From assembly GCA_014284505.1 (NCBI GenBank), contig JAAFYY010000001.1:3100001-3164000 (forward strand): 64,000 nucleotides of DNA, read 5' to 3'. The notes under the pieces are model-generated. The model did no database searches. It saw only the letters and a program-made list of their open reading frames with translations, and had not been told where the DNA came from. This stretch comes from Streptacidiphilus sp. 4-A2 (lineage in GTDB: Bacteria > Actinomycetota > Actinomycetes > Streptomycetales > Streptomycetaceae). The translations under genes and the position numbers were made by a program. Of the stretch, positions 35,899 to 46,573 are shown in pieces; the stretch's first letter is position 1, and each line of letters opens with the position of its first letter.

Positions 35899-38800
35899 CA
35901 GTACCGCACCTCCTGGGAGCGGCGGCGGATCACGGTGACCTCGTCGCGCTGGTTGCCGGTCGGCCCCAGGTAGTTGAAGCCCCAGGCCAGCTGGGCGTAG
36001 CCGCCGACCAGATGGGTGGGCTTGAGCAGGACCCGGGTGAGCGAGTTGTGGATGCCGCCGCGGCGCCCGCCGCGCTCGGTCTTCGGGACGTTGACGGTGC
36101 GCTCCTGGGCGTGGTGCATGTAGACCGTGCCGGCCGGCATCCGGTGCGAGACCACGGCCCGGGCGACCACGATGCCGTTGCGGTTGACCGCCTCGATCCA
36201 GTCGTTGTCGCGGACCCGATCGCGGCGGCGTCGCGGTCGCTCATCCAGATCAGCTGGCCGCCCCGGGAGAGCGAGAGCATGAACCAGTTGTCCTGGTACT
36301 CGGAGTGGATGGACCACTTGTTGTGCGGGGTGAGGAAGCGCACCGTCACCTCCTGCTGCCCGTCCGGGCCGAGCCGGGGCTCGCCGAACAGCCGGTGCAT
36401 GTCCAGCGGCGGCCGGTACACCGGCAGCGCCTCGCCGAGTTCGTGGACCCAGTCGTGGTCCAGGAAGAAGTGCTGGCGGCCGGTGAGCGTGTGCCAGGGC
36501 TTGAGGTGCTCGGTGTTGAGGGTGAACGGGGTGTAGCGGCGCCCGCCGGACTCGCTGCCGGACCACTCGGGGGAGGTGATCACCGGGACCGGCGCGGCCT
36601 GGGTGTCCTGGTAGCTGACCCGCTTGCCCTCGTGCCCGGCGGCCAGGTGCGCCATCTCCTGGCCGGTGCGCTCGGTCAGGGTGCGGAAGCCCTGGACGGC
36701 GAGCCGCCCGTTGGTGGTGCCGGAGAGCAGCAGGATGGCGTCGGCCGCCTTCACCGCGGTGTCCAGCAGCGGACGTCCGTCGCCGGGGCCGCCGCGGGCG
36801 GTGCCGTTGCGGGCCGCGAGCGCGCCGACCTCGGCGTCCGGGTGCAGCGTGATGCCCTTGGCGGGCAGCCCGAGCTGCTCCGCCAGCGGGCCGAGGGTGG
36901 CCATCTTCGCGGCCACCGCCGGGTAGTCGCGCTCCACCACGGTGAGCGCCGGCATGGTCCGGCCGGGTACCGGCTCGCATTCGCCGCGCCGCCAGTCCAG
37001 GGCGACACCGCCGGGCTGGGCGGTCTCCCCGGGGGTGTCGTGGGCCAGCGCGGTGGCCACCAGGTCGTGGCGCACCCCCAGGTGCACGGCGGCCAGTTCG
37101 CTGAACCTGGCGGCGATCGCGTGGAAGGCGTCGAAGTCGGTGCGGGCCTGCCAGGGCGGGTCGATCGCGGGCGTGAAGCAGTGCACGAAGGGGTGCTGTC
37201 GGTGGTGGACAGGTCGTGCTTCTCGTACCAGGTCGCGGCCGGCAGGGTGACGTCGGACAGCAGCGTGGAGGAGGTCATCCGGAAGTCCAGCGACAGCAGC
37301 AGGTCGAGCTTGCCCTCAGGGGCCGGCTTGCGCCAGGCGACGTCCCTGGGCCGCACACCCGGCGGGGCCTCCTCGGCCCGCAGGTTGGAGTGCGTACCGA
37401 GCAGGTGGTGGGTGAAGTACTCGGCGCCCTTGGCGGAGGAGCCGAGCACATTGGCCCGCCACAGCGTCAGCACCCGCGGCCAGTTCGCCTCGGCGTCCGG
37501 GTCCTCGCAGGCGAAGCCGAGGGTGCCGGCCCTGAGTTCGGCGACGGCCGAGGCGACCGGGTCCTCGGCCGCGCCGAGGTCGAGCGGGTTGCGGTCGAAG
37601 GTCGGGTAGGAGGGCATCCACCCGGAGCGGGCCGCCTGGGCGAGGCAGTCCGCCGCGGCCATCCCGGCGAACCGCCCCTCCCCAGCGGGGACGCCAGCAC
37701 ATCGGCCTGGAAGTGGTCGTAGCGCCACTGGTCGGTGTGCAGGAAGAACCAGCCGGTGCCGATCATCTGCCGGGGCGGGCGGGACCAGTCCAGGGCCCCG
37801 GCCAGGGTCGCCCAGCCGGTGAACGGCCGGCACTTCTCCTGACCGACGTAGTGGGCCCAGCCGCCGCCGTTGCGGCCCTGGCACCCGGTCAGCGTCAGCA
37901 GCGCCAGGAAGGCACGGTAGATGGTCTCGGAGTGGAACCAGTGGTTGGTGCCGGCCCCCATCAGGATCATGCAGCGGCCCTGGGACTTCTCCGCGGTCTG
38001 CGCGAACTCGCGGGCGATCCGGGCGCAGGCCGCCGCCGGGACCGAGGTGTGCGCCTGCTGCCAGGCCGGGGTCCCGGGCTGCTCCGCGTCCTGGTAGCCG
38101 CTCGGCCAGCTGCCGGGCAGCCCCGGCCGGCCCACCCCGTACTGGGCCAGCAGCAGGTCGAAGACGGTGGTGACCAGCGGGCCGCCCGCGCCGCCGAGGC
38201 GGAACGCGGGCACGCCGCGGCGCAGCACCTCGCCCCGGCCCTGGCCGTGTTCGCCGCCCTCGGTGTCGAAGCGGGGCAGCAGCACCTCCAGGCCCTCGCG
38301 GCCGCGTGGCCGTGCAGGCTGAGGGCGGGGCGGAGGTCGCCCAGGTCGAGGTTCCACTTGCCCTTGCCGGACTCGGTCCAGCGGAAGCCCAGCGAGCCGC
38401 CGGGGACCGCGGCCTGCCCGGTGGCCTCGTCCAGGACCACGGTCTTCCACTCCGCGCCCTCGCCCCGGTCGCCGAGGTCGGCGGCGCGCAGGAACTTGTG
38501 CGGGACCCAGCCGCCGTCCCTGGGGGTGAGCGTGACCAGGAACGGCAGGTCGGTGAACCGGCGCACATAGTCGTCGAAGAAGGGGACCTGCCGGTCGACG
38601 AAGAACTCCCGGAGCACCACATGGCCCATGCCGATCGCCAGCGCGGCGTCGGTGCCCGGGTGGGGGTGCAGCCACTCGTCGGCGAACTTCGCGTTGTCGG
38701 CGTAGTCGGGGGCCACCACCACGACCTTCTGGCCGCGGTAGCGGGCCTCGGCCATCCAGTGGGCGTCGGGGGTGCGGGTGACCGGGACGTTGGAGCCCCA

Positions 38801-39661
38801 CATCATCAGGTACGCCGCGTCCCACCAGTCGCCCGACTCGGGTACGTCGGTCTGGTCGCCGAAGACCTGCGGCGAGGCGATGGGCAGGTCGGCGTACCAG
38901 TCGTAGAAGGACAGCATGGGCGCGCCGATCAGCGCGTGGTAGCGGGCCCCGACCGCGTGCGAGACCTGGGACATAGCCGGGATCGGCGAGAAGCCGGCGA
39001 TCCGGTCGGGCCCCCAGGTCCTGATGGTGTGCACCTGCGCGGCGGCGACGATCTCCACCGCCTCGTCCCAGCTCGCCCGGACCAGCCCGCCCTTGCCCCG
39101 GGCGCGCTGGTAGCGGCGGCGGCGCTCCGGATCCGCCTGGATCTCCGCCCAGGCCGACACCGGGTCGCCGCCGTGCCGGGCCTTGGCCTCGCGGAACATC
39201 TCCAGCAGCACCCCGCGCACATAGGGGTGACGCACCCGGGTGGGCGAGTAGGTGTACCAGGAGAACGCCGCGCCGCGCGGGCAGCCGCGCGGTTCGTACT
39301 CGGGGCGGTCCGGGCCGACCGAGGGGTAGTCGGTGGCCTGGGTCTCCCAGGTGATGATCCCGTCCTTGACGTAGACCTTCCAGCGGCAGGAGCCGGTGCA
39401 GTTCACCCCGTGCGTGGAGTACACGGTCTTGTCGTGGCTCCAGCGGTCCCGGTAGAACACGTCGCCGCTCCGGCCGCCCTCCAGCTCCACCCGGTGCAGA
39501 TCCGCCGACGGCTCCCCCTTGTGCAGAAACCGTCCGGTCTCCAGCAGCAGCGCGCCCGGCTCCAACGTGGCGTCCCGCACCCTGGCCTCCCGACTGCCCC
39601 GGGCGGCTGCCCCGCCGCCTGCGCCGCCGACTGCCCCGACCCGGCTGTCTGCCGGGGGCAC
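35898..39661 (-). CDS. narG: Respiratory nitrate reductase alpha subunit (Mo-bisMGD)
   Basis: The catalytic subunit, about 1254 residues, normal for NarG. The FS0 cluster motif is STHGVNCTGSCRWKVYVKDG with His and Cys ligands, followed by RGCPRGAAFSW. The molybdenum-ligand Asp is in SFYDWYADLP. Other landmarks are NWDLGDLRP-like and HDWVHELGEALPVYRPPLDM regions and the C-terminus YLGPTGNQRDEVTVIRRRSQ. Frame changes near 38310, 37690, 37195 and 36220. The start is unclear: GTG 39661 gives a reading frame continuous with the conserved part, while ATG 39687 (MSDHQVIAG) lies in another frame and sits on a short palindrome. No Tat signal, as expected for a cytoplasm-facing NarG. Converts nitrate to nitrite. 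Confidence 0.94.
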
Positions 39662-39756
39662 CCGGCGATCACCTGGTGATCACTCATCCAAGCCGCCGCG
39701 CGGACCGGTGCCGCCGCGCCGCACCACGGCGGGCGGCAACACCACCCGGGCGGCCC

Positions 39757-39793
39757 TGTCCCGTCCCATCATGTCCCGTCCCGTCCCGTCCCA
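39757..39793 (+). repeat. CCCGT pentanucleotide microsatellite
   Basis: Runs of GTCCC units (about seven copies in two blocks) between narG and the TDT transporter gene, within the divergent intergenic region. Confidence 0.7.
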
Positions 39794-39891
39794 GGATGGG
39801 CGACGGAGCGGGGTGGGGCGGAGCGGGCGCTGACTCCGACTGGCGCAGCGCGGCCGGGTCCGGGAGGCGGGTTCCCGGCGCGCGCGATGTG

Positions 39892-40956
39892 ATGGTGCGC
39901 ATGCACCAGCAGGCCCCGGCGTCCACCGCCGACCATCCGCACCTGTCCGGCTGGTGGCAGCGGCTGCCGCCGGCGGCGGGAGCCGCCGTGATGGCCACCG
40001 GCATCATCTCCGTCGGCCTGAACCTGGTCGGGCAGTCGGTGCTCTCGGCGATTCTGCTGGTACTGGCCGCGGGCGGCTGGCTGCTGCTCGGCCCCGCCTT
40101 CGCGGTGACCTTCCTGCGGGACCGCAAGCGGTGGAAGAACAACACGCACACCCCGCCCGCGCTGACCGCCGTCGCCGCCACCGCCGTCCTCGGCACCCGG
40201 CTGTCGGTGCTCGGCTGGCAGGCCGTCGCCGCCGCGCTGCTGGTGCTCGCGGCCGCGGCCTGGCCCGGACTGCTGCTGGCGGTCGTCCGGCACTGGCAGC
40301 GCCACCTGCCCGGGGCGGCCTTCCTGGTCTGCGTCGCCACCCAGGGCCTCGCCGTCCTCGGCAGCACGCTCGCGCTGGAACACCAGGGCGACTGGCTGGT
40401 CTGGCCGGCCCTGGCCGCCTTTTGCCTGGGCATCGTGCTGTATGCCGCCGCGCTCGCCCGGTTCGACCTGCACCAGGTCGAGAGCGGCGCCGGGGACCAG
40501 TGGATCGCCGCGGGCGCCCTGGCGATCTCCGCCCTGGCCGCCGCCAAACTCACCCTCTGGCCCGGCTGGCACGGCGCCCCGCACAGCGCCCTGCGGACCA
40601 CCACGCTGGTGCTGCTGGCCCTCGACCTGGCCGGGTACGCGGTCCTGCTCGGGGCCGAGATCCGCAGGCCCCGGCTGCACTACAACATCCGCCGCTGGGC
40701 CACCGTCTTCCCGCTCGGCATGACCGCCGTGGCCACCCTCTCCGCCGGCGCGGCCGCGCACATCCACTGGCTGCGCCCGCTGGGCGAGGCGCTGCTGTGG
40801 ATCGCGGTGGTGGCCTGGGTGCTCACCGCCGCGCTGCTCGCCGCCGCCGCGGTCAGCAGCGCCGACAGCGACGAGGCCGGCAGCGACGAGGCCGGGGCGG
40901 ACGGGGCCGCGGTGGGCCAGCCGGGAGGCGCGGACCCGCTCCGCCGACGCGGCTGA
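39892..40956 (+). CDS. TDT/SLAC1-family anion channel or exporter
   Basis: A membrane protein of about 354 residues with some ten transmembrane helices (VMATGIISVGLNLVGQ, ILLVLAAGGWLLLGPAFAVT, WPALAAFCLGIVLYAAALAR, YNIRRWATVFPLGMTAVATL). The WATVFPLGMTAVAT segment is characteristic of the tellurite-resistance/dicarboxylate TDT family, to which plant nitrate/chloride channel SLAC1 also belongs. Divergent from narGHJI, 204 bp away, so nitrate or nitrite movement is an attractive but unproven role; no narK is in the window. The start is uncertain (ATG 39892 or 39901). Confidence 0.78.
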   Translation: MVRMHQQAPASTADHPHLSGWWQRLPPAAGAAVMATGIISVGLNLVGQSVLSAILLVLAAGGWLLLGPAFAVTFLRDRKRWKNNTHTPPALTAVAATAVLGTRLSVLGWQAVAAALLVLAAAAWPGLLLAVVRHWQRHLPGAAFLVCVATQGLAVLGSTLALEHQGDWLVWPALAAFCLGIVLYAAALARFDLHQVESGAGDQWIAAGALAISALAAAKLTLWPGWHGAPHSALRTTTLVLLALDLAGYAVLLGAEIRRPRLHYNIRRWATVFPLGMTAVATLSAGAAAHIHWLRPLGEALLWIAVVAWVLTAALLAAAAVSSADSDEAGSDEAGADGAAVGQPGGADPLRRRG

Positions 40957-40968
40957 CCCGGCGGCCGG

Positions 40969-42332
40969 TCAGCGGCCGGGCTCCTGGGCGCGGCCGCCGG
41001 ACCGCCGCAGGACCCTGGCCAGGACGGACGGGTGGAAGAGGGTCGCCGGTGAGGCCACCATGTTGACCACCCGGACGAAAGCGGTCCACACCGCCGGGTC
41101 GTGGACGGCCGCGGCGAGCAGCCGGCGGTTGTAGCCGTGCGCGATCCGGGTCGCCAGGGACGGGTCCTGGCCGTCCCACATCAGGTCGGAGTTGCTGGAC
41201 AGCGCCCATGGCGCGCGCAGCAGCCGGGCGACCCGGCCCTGGTAGTCGCGGCCGAGGCCGTCCAGTCCCCCGGCGCTGCGGCGGCGGCCCGCCAGCTCGC
41301 GCCGCAGCAGGTCGGCCTCCAGGGCCGCGACGGTCAGGCCCTGCCCGTAGACGGGGTTGAAGACGCAGACCGAGTCGCCGACCGCGAGCAGCCGCTCCGG
41401 CCAGTTCCGGGCCCGGTGGTACTGGTGCCAGCGGCTGTTGACATTGGTGTAGCGGTGGACGGGCCCGTCCTCGCCGAGGTTCTTCGCCAGCAGCCCGGCG
41501 AGGTCCGGGGTGCTGAGCGAACCGGCGAACCCCAGATAGCCGGCGGAGTCCCTGGGCGGGCCCTGTTCGCCGTAGCCGACCAGGGAGCAGATCCAGCGCT
41601 CGTGTTCGACGGCCAGGATCACGCCCCCGGTGGGCCGGTCCGGCGCCATGGTCATCTGGTAGGCGATGTCAAAGCCCGGGTCCTCCGGCCGGGGGATGCC
41701 GACGGTGGTGTAGGTGATCCGGACGTCCACGGTCAGCGGCGCCGGGGCGCGCACGCCGAACGCCCGCAGCCGGTCCTCGAACCCGCCTGCCCGGCCGGAG
41801 GCGTCCACCACCAGGTCGGCCTCCAGTTCGGTCTCCGACTCGTCCCCGAGGTCGCGGCAGCGCACACCGCCGACCCGCCCGCCCGGGCCGGGCAGCAGCG
41901 CCTCGCAGCGCACCGGGGTGACCGACCGCACCTGCGGCAGGCTCAGCACCCGGCGGCGCAGGGTGCGCTCCAGCAGGTCGCGGGTGAACGACTGGATCAG
42001 CACCCCGGCCGGGTGGCGCGGGGCGAAGCCGTCCGGCAGCAGGAAGCTGATCCGTTCGCCGTAGTCGTAGACCGGCGCGCCGTGGCCGCTCAGCTCGTCC
42101 CGCAGCCCGGGAAAGAGCAGCTCCAGTACCTCGGCGCCACGGGCGAGCAGGGCATGGGCGTGGTATCCCTGCGGGCTGTGCGGGTGTACCCCGGTCTCCC
42201 CGGTCACCGGATCCTGTTCGAGCAGGAGGACTTCGGCGACCGGTCGGCCAGGACGCGGGCGGCGACCAGCCCCGCGTACCCGCCGCCGACCACGACCGCC
42301 CTGCCCCAACGGCCGGCTGTGTGCCCACCCAT
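40969..42332 (-). CDS. FAD-dependent monooxygenase/oxidoreductase
   Basis: A flavoprotein of about 454 residues. The dinucleotide-binding motif AVVVGGGYAGLVAARVLADR lies at residues 12-31 from ATG 42332; a frame change near 42235 follows. Then come LVVDASGRAGGFEDRLRAFG (second FAD contact) and LAVGDSVCVFNPVYGQGLTV (GD motif), as in p-hydroxybenzoate-hydroxylase-like and tetracycline-hydroxylase-like enzymes. A GAGGGGGG purine tract serves as ribosome-binding site. Convergent with the TDT gene. Substrate unknown. Confidence 0.82.
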
Positions 42333-42478
42333 GCGCCCCCCCCCTCTTGGTTGTGTTCCTGACAGCTCTCCTACCCGGGGCGGGTTTACTACCCGGCGTC
42401 CGGCCGGCGAGCGGCGGCCGACGGCGCCAAGTGGCACAGGGCGCGAACGACGGTGCCCGCCGCAGCGCTGACGGGCCA

Positions 42479-43426
42479 TCACGGACGATCCGCCGCGTCC
42501 GGCGTCCGGCGTCCGGGCCGGGCGCCCAGGCGCCCGGGCGGTCGCTGGTCGGTGTCCGCGAGGACCTCGGCGAGGGAGTGGCGGGCCTGGCGGACGAGGC
42601 CGGGGTTGGTGTCCCAGTAGTACGGCAGGGCGATCACCGCCTGGGCCAGCGCCCAGCCCCGGCCGCGCAGCCGGGCGGGTTCGTCGGCCGCGAGTTCGCG
42701 GTGGAAGCGGTGACGGCTGCCGCCCGCGAACATGTTCCAGGCGGGTTGCAGGTCGCAGGCCGGGTCGCCCGCGTTGAGCCCGCCGAAGTCGATGACGGCG
42801 CTCAGCCGTCCGTCCAGGACCAGGAGGTTGCCGGGGAGCAGGTCACCGTGCACCCAGGTGTCGGGGCCGGACCAGGCGGGAGCGGCCAGCGACTCCGCCC
42901 AGCGGCGCAGCACGGCCGCACCGTCGACCCGGTCGCCGAGGTCGTGGACCGACCGGCGTACGCCCTCGTCCAGCTCCGCGAGCGGTGCGCCGCGGCCGCC
43001 CCTGCCGCGTGGACGGGCGCCGGTGGTGTCGATGCCGCGCAGTGCGGCCACAAAGCCGGCCAGGTCGGCCGCGGCCTGCTCGCGGTCGCCGATCGTGCCG
43101 TTGGCGTCCCGGCCGGGCAGCCACCGGCACACCGACCAGGAGAAGGGGTACTCCCCGTTCGGCTGCCCCTGTGCGAGTGGCACCGGCACCGCCAGCGGCA
43201 GTCGTGCGGCCATCGCGGGCAGCCAGCGGGCCTCCTTGGCTGCCTGGTCGGTGGCCCAGCCGATCCGGGGCAGCCGCGCGACCAGGTCGTCGCCGAGCCG
43301 GTAGATGTCGTGGTCGGTGCCGTAGGAGTCGACCTGCCCGATCGGCAGCCCGGACCACTGCGGGAACTGTTCGTCGATCAGCCGGCCGAGCAGTGCGGCG
43401 TCGGTCGTGATCTCGTCGGCGTGCAT
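42479..43426 (-). CDS. Aminoglycoside phosphotransferase-family kinase
   Basis: A 315-residue kinase of the APH/choline-kinase fold. The catalytic motif is WVHGDLLPGNLLVLDGRLSA (HGDxxxxN) and the Mg motif VIDFGGLNAGDPACDL. The N-terminus from ATG 43426 (MHADEITTDAALLGRLIDEQ) is the usual beginning for this actinobacterial subgroup, so longer in-frame starts are rejected. Many such proteins phosphorylate small metabolites and do not give drug resistance. Confidence 0.87.
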   Translation of the reverse strand: MHADEITTDAALLGRLIDEQFPQWSGLPIGQVDSYGTDHDIYRLGDDLVARLPRIGWATDQAAKEARWLPAMAARLPLAVPVPLAQGQPNGEYPFSWSVCRWLPGRDANGTIGDREQAAADLAGFVAALRGIDTTGARPRGRGGRGAPLAELDEGVRRSVHDLGDRVDGAAVLRRWAESLAAPAWSGPDTWVHGDLLPGNLLVLDGRLSAVIDFGGLNAGDPACDLQPAWNMFAGGSRHRFHRELAADEPARLRGRGWALAQAVIALPYYWDTNPGLVRQARHSLAEVLADTDQRPPGRLGARPGRRTPDAADRP

Positions 43427-43493
43427 CCTGGTCCTGGCCATGGCCGCCATGGTGATCAGGCCCGGCACTGCGCGCAACCGGATATCCGCGAGC

Positions 43494-43539
43494 GAAGAAG
43501 AAAACAGAACGGCCCGCCGGTGTACGGCGGGCCATTCTG
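43494..43539 (-). terminator. Rho-independent terminator after the GAPDH gene
   Basis: On the minus strand, a stem GGCCCGCCG / CGGCGGGCC (43511-43519 with 43525-43533, extended by five more pairs) is followed by a T-rich tract complementary to 43494-43504. One of the few canonical hairpin-plus-T-run terminators in the window. Confidence 0.85.
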
Positions 43540-43562
43540 GGTGGATCAGACCGTCTGCCGGT

Positions 43563-45008
43563 TCAGAGCGCAGGGGCCGGGAAGGTCGGGTACTCCACGC
43601 CGGAGACGTGCTGGACGACGCGGACGACCTGGCAGGAATAGCCGAACTCGTTGTCGTACCACAGGTAGAGGATGGCGTTGTCACCCTCGACCTTGGTCGC
43701 GCCGGCGTCGACGATCGAGGCGTGGCGCGAGCCGATGAAGTCGCTCGACACCGCGTCCGGCGCGCTGATGAAGTCGATCTGGCGCTTGAGCGGCGAGGTC
43801 AGCGAGACCTCACGGAGGTAGTCGAGCACCTCCTCGCGGGTGGTCTCGCGCTCCAGCTGGAGGTTGAGGATCGCGATCGAGACGTCCGGCACCGGGACCC
43901 GGATCGAGCTGCCGGTGATCTTCGCCTTCAGGTCGGGCAGCGCCTTGGCGACGGCGGAGGCGGCACCGGTCTCGGTGATCACCATGTTCAGCGCCGCCGA
44001 ACGGCCACGGCGGTCGGCGCTGTGGTAGTTGTCCAGGAGGTTCTGGTCATTGGTGTAGGAGTGGACGGTCTCCACATGGCCGCGCAGCACGCCGTACTCG
44101 TCCGCCATCGCCTTCAGCGGCGGGACGATCGCGTTGGTGGTGCAGGAGGCGCAGGAGAGGATCCGCTCGTCCGGCTTGATGGTGTCGTGGTTGACGCCGT
44201 GGACGATGTTGGGGACGTCGCCCTTGCCCGGCGCGGTCAGCACCACCTTGGCGATGCCCGGACGGAGGTGCCGGGACAGGCCCTCGCGGTCGCGCCACCG
44301 GCCGGTGTTGTCGAGCAGGATCGCGTCCTTGATCCCGTACTCGGTGTAGTCCACCGAGGCCGGGTCGTCGGAGTAGATGACCGTGATCTCGGTGCCATTG
44401 GCGATGATCTTGTTGTTGGCCTCGTCAACGGTGATCGTGCCCTGGAACTGGCCGTGGATCGAGTCCCGGCGCAGCAGCGACGCCCGCTTGACCAGGTCCT
44501 CGCCGCCGCTGTTGCGCACGACGATGGCACGCAGCCGCAGCCCGTTGCCCGAGCCCGACTTCTCGACGAGCAGGCGGGCGAGGAGGCGGCCGATCCGGCC
44601 GAACCCGTAGAGGACGACGTCGCGGGACTCACCGCGCTCCAGCTTGTTGTCGCCGGTCGCGCCGACGACCGCCGCCGCGGTGAACTCCTCCACCGACAGG
44701 CCGCGGCCGTCGGTGCGGTAGGTCGCGGCGAGCATACCGATGTCGATCTGGGAAGGGCCGAGATCCAGAGACTCCAGCGCCTCGAGGAAGGGCATGGTCT
44801 CGGTGACCGAGAGCTCCTCCCCGGCTATCTGGCGGGCGAACCGGTGCGTCTTCAGGATGCTGACCACCGACTTGTTCACCAGGGAGCGGCTGTGGAGCAG
44901 GACGGTGACGTCCTTCTCCCGGTGCAGCCTCCCGATGATCGGGATCATCGACTCCGCGATCTCCTCGCGGTTCTTCCAGTTCGTGAACACGTCTTCGTTG
45001 ACAGTCAC
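43563..45008 (-). CDS. gap: Glyceraldehyde-3-phosphate dehydrogenase, long N-terminally extended form
   Basis: An uninterrupted 481-residue GAPDH. The glycolytic core starts near residue 120 with VVLYGFGRIGRLLARLL (NAD-binding); the catalytic Cys is in LSCASCTTNAIVPPLKAMAD, and the C-terminus has NAILYLWYDNEFGYSCQVVR. The first 120 residues (WKNREEIAESMIPIIGRLHR onward) are an extension seen in one actinobacterial GAPDH class of the same length. GTG 45008 (MTVNEDVF) is the start; the reading frame stays open upstream but without gene-like sequence. Monocistronic with its own terminator. Confidence 0.93.
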   Translation of the reverse strand: MTVNEDVFTNWKNREEIAESMIPIIGRLHREKDVTVLLHSRSLVNKSVVSILKTHRFARQIAGEELSVTETMPFLEALESLDLGPSQIDIGMLAATYRTDGRGLSVEEFTAAAVVGATGDNKLERGESRDVVLYGFGRIGRLLARLLVEKSGSGNGLRLRAIVVRNSGGEDLVKRASLLRRDSIHGQFQGTITVDEANNKIIANGTEITVIYSDDPASVDYTEYGIKDAILLDNTGRWRDREGLSRHLRPGIAKVVLTAPGKGDVPNIVHGVNHDTIKPDERILSCASCTTNAIVPPLKAMADEYGVLRGHVETVHSYTNDQNLLDNYHSADRRGRSAALNMVITETGAASAVAKALPDLKAKITGSSIRVPVPDVSIAILNLQLERETTREEVLDYLREVSLTSPLKRQIDFISAPDAVSSDFIGSRHASIVDAGATKVEGDNAILYLWYDNEFGYSCQVVRVVQHVSGVEYPTFPAPAL

Positions 45009-45441
45009 AAGTTCATCTTTCAAGCTAGGCAATGCGCACGTACATGCTATCGTGGCGCCGTTTCGGCCGCTCAGGGGCATCCTCCCGGCCCGCCGAGCGC
45101 CCTCCCCGGCCACCGCCGGCACCGCCGGACCACCCCGCACGGCCGCCCTCGGCGCCACCCCCGGCAGCCGGCGCCACCGCCCGCCCGGCACCTCCCGAGA
45201 GCCGCCGACTGTCCGGATTTCCCGCCGGTGGCGACCGTGGAACCGGCCCGATCCCCCGGACCGGCAGCGCTTTTCGGAACCCCTGATTCCTGTTTCCGGC
45301 ACTCCGCACCGAGCGCGCACGAGTGCCTGCGAAATACCCCGGCAACCTCCGCCGCCGGATCCACCGCGAGGGTTGCGGTTATTCCGCGCCCGCCCCATTT
45401 CAATGGCACGATGTAACTCACACACGTGACAGGAGCACATT
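45009..45441. other. Divergent intergenic region between gap and the VOC gene
   Basis: 433 bp without a believable gene. The two ends are AT-richer (45009-45055 and 45360-45430) and should hold the divergent promoters, for example TAGCAT on the minus strand near 45046. The middle is very GC-rich with CCGCCGG-type low complexity. No confident operator or RNA structure seen. Confidence 0.5.
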
Positions 45442-46226
45442 ATGCTGACTTCCACGAATGTCCCGGGCGGGCTGAGCTGGCTGGACCTGGGATCACCCGA
45501 CATCGACGCCAGCGTCGCCTTCTACCGGGCGTGCTGGGCTGGGAGTTCCAGTCCGCGGGCCCGGACGCCGGGGGTTACGGCTTCCTGCAGAAGGGCGGCA
45601 GGACCCTCGCCGCCATCGGCCCGCTGGTCGACGAGGGGGCGCAGGCCGCCTGGACGGTGTACTTCGGCACCGCGGACGCGGACGCGACCAGCAAGGCGGT
45701 CGAGGCAGCAGGCGGCACGGTCCGCTTCCCGCCGATGGAGGTCTTCACCGCCGGGCGGATGGCCGGCTACACCGACCCGACCGGCGCCGAGTTCGCCGTG
45801 TGGGAGCCCCGGGACGTGGACGGCCTGGAGGTCGTCAACGCGATCGGCACCACCAGCTGGATCGAGCTGTACACCACCGACACCACTGCGGCGAAGGCCT
45901 TCTACGGCACGGTGCTGTCCTGGGAGACCCGGGACATCTCCATCGGCGAGGAGGCCTACTCCATCGCCGGCCCGGCCGGCGGCGGCGAGGAGACCATGCA
46001 CGGCGGCATCCTGCAGCTGCCGGCCGAGAACCAGGAGGCCGGCTCGGGCTCGGAGTGGCACCCGTACTTCGAGGTCGAGGACTGCGACGCGGTGGTGGCC
46101 AGGGCCAAGGAGCTGGGCGGCACCGTCATCATCCCGGCCGGTGACGCCGAGGGCGTGGGCCGCGTGGCGATGCTGCTCGACCCCTTCGGCGCCCCGTTCG
46201 CCGTGATCACCAGCGCCACCGCCTGA
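45442..46226 (+). CDS. VOC (glyoxalase/bleomycin-resistance fold) protein, tandem domains
   Basis: About 261 residues with two glyoxalase-like domains: GGLSWLDLGSPDIDASVAFY opens the first, SWIELYTTDTTAAKAFYGTV the second; each has the typical ending (YTDPTGAEFAVWEP and MLLDPFGAPFAVI). ATG 45442 is preceded by AGGAG. A frame change near 45532. Proteins of this type bind small molecules or metals; some sequester antibiotics. No specific ligand can be read. Confidence 0.85.
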
Positions 46227-46533
46227 CGCCACCGCCGGCCCCCGGGCCGGTATCCCCCGGCGAATTCCGGATTTCCGGCGCCGCAGCCGGACGGCCGGGG
46301 CCGTTCCCCAATCACCCGGCCGGGAATTCCGGAACGACCGGGCCCCGGATTTCTGGTGCTCCGCCGACGAATTCTCCGGTACACACCATCCTGACCTGCG
46401 GCGACCGAATGGAATTCCGGTCGGCGCACACCGTACCGAAGGACGGAAAATCCCGGCGCCCGCATCCCGGCCGTTCTCACCGGAATGCGGACACCGGGAT
46501 CGCCGGGTCCCCCGCGCGGATACGCGCGGCGCT
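46227..46533. repeat. Intergenic region with recurring GAATTCCGG motifs
   Basis: A 307-bp noncoding stretch. GAATTCCGG occurs at 46262, 46324 and 46412, and as GAATTCTCCGG at 46369. These partly palindromic elements are AT-containing islands in GC-rich DNA. No gene or promoter is evident. Confidence 0.6.
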
Positions 46534-46566
46534 CCCCGGGGCGACCGCCTGGCGGTGGCCCCGGGG
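46534..46566 (-). terminator. Terminator hairpin after the phosphoesterase gene
   Basis: CCCCGGGGC (46534-46542) pairs with GCCCCGGGG (46558-46566), and inside it ACCGC pairs with GCGGT. It lies eight bases beyond the stop of the minus-strand phosphoesterase gene. Confidence 0.8.
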
Positions 46567-46573
46567 GGTGGTG

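Noticed and set aside
45009..45503. Longer start for the GAPDH protein
   Set aside because: The extension is low-complexity, crosses the VOC gene start, and the GTG 45008 start gives the 481-residue length typical of this class.
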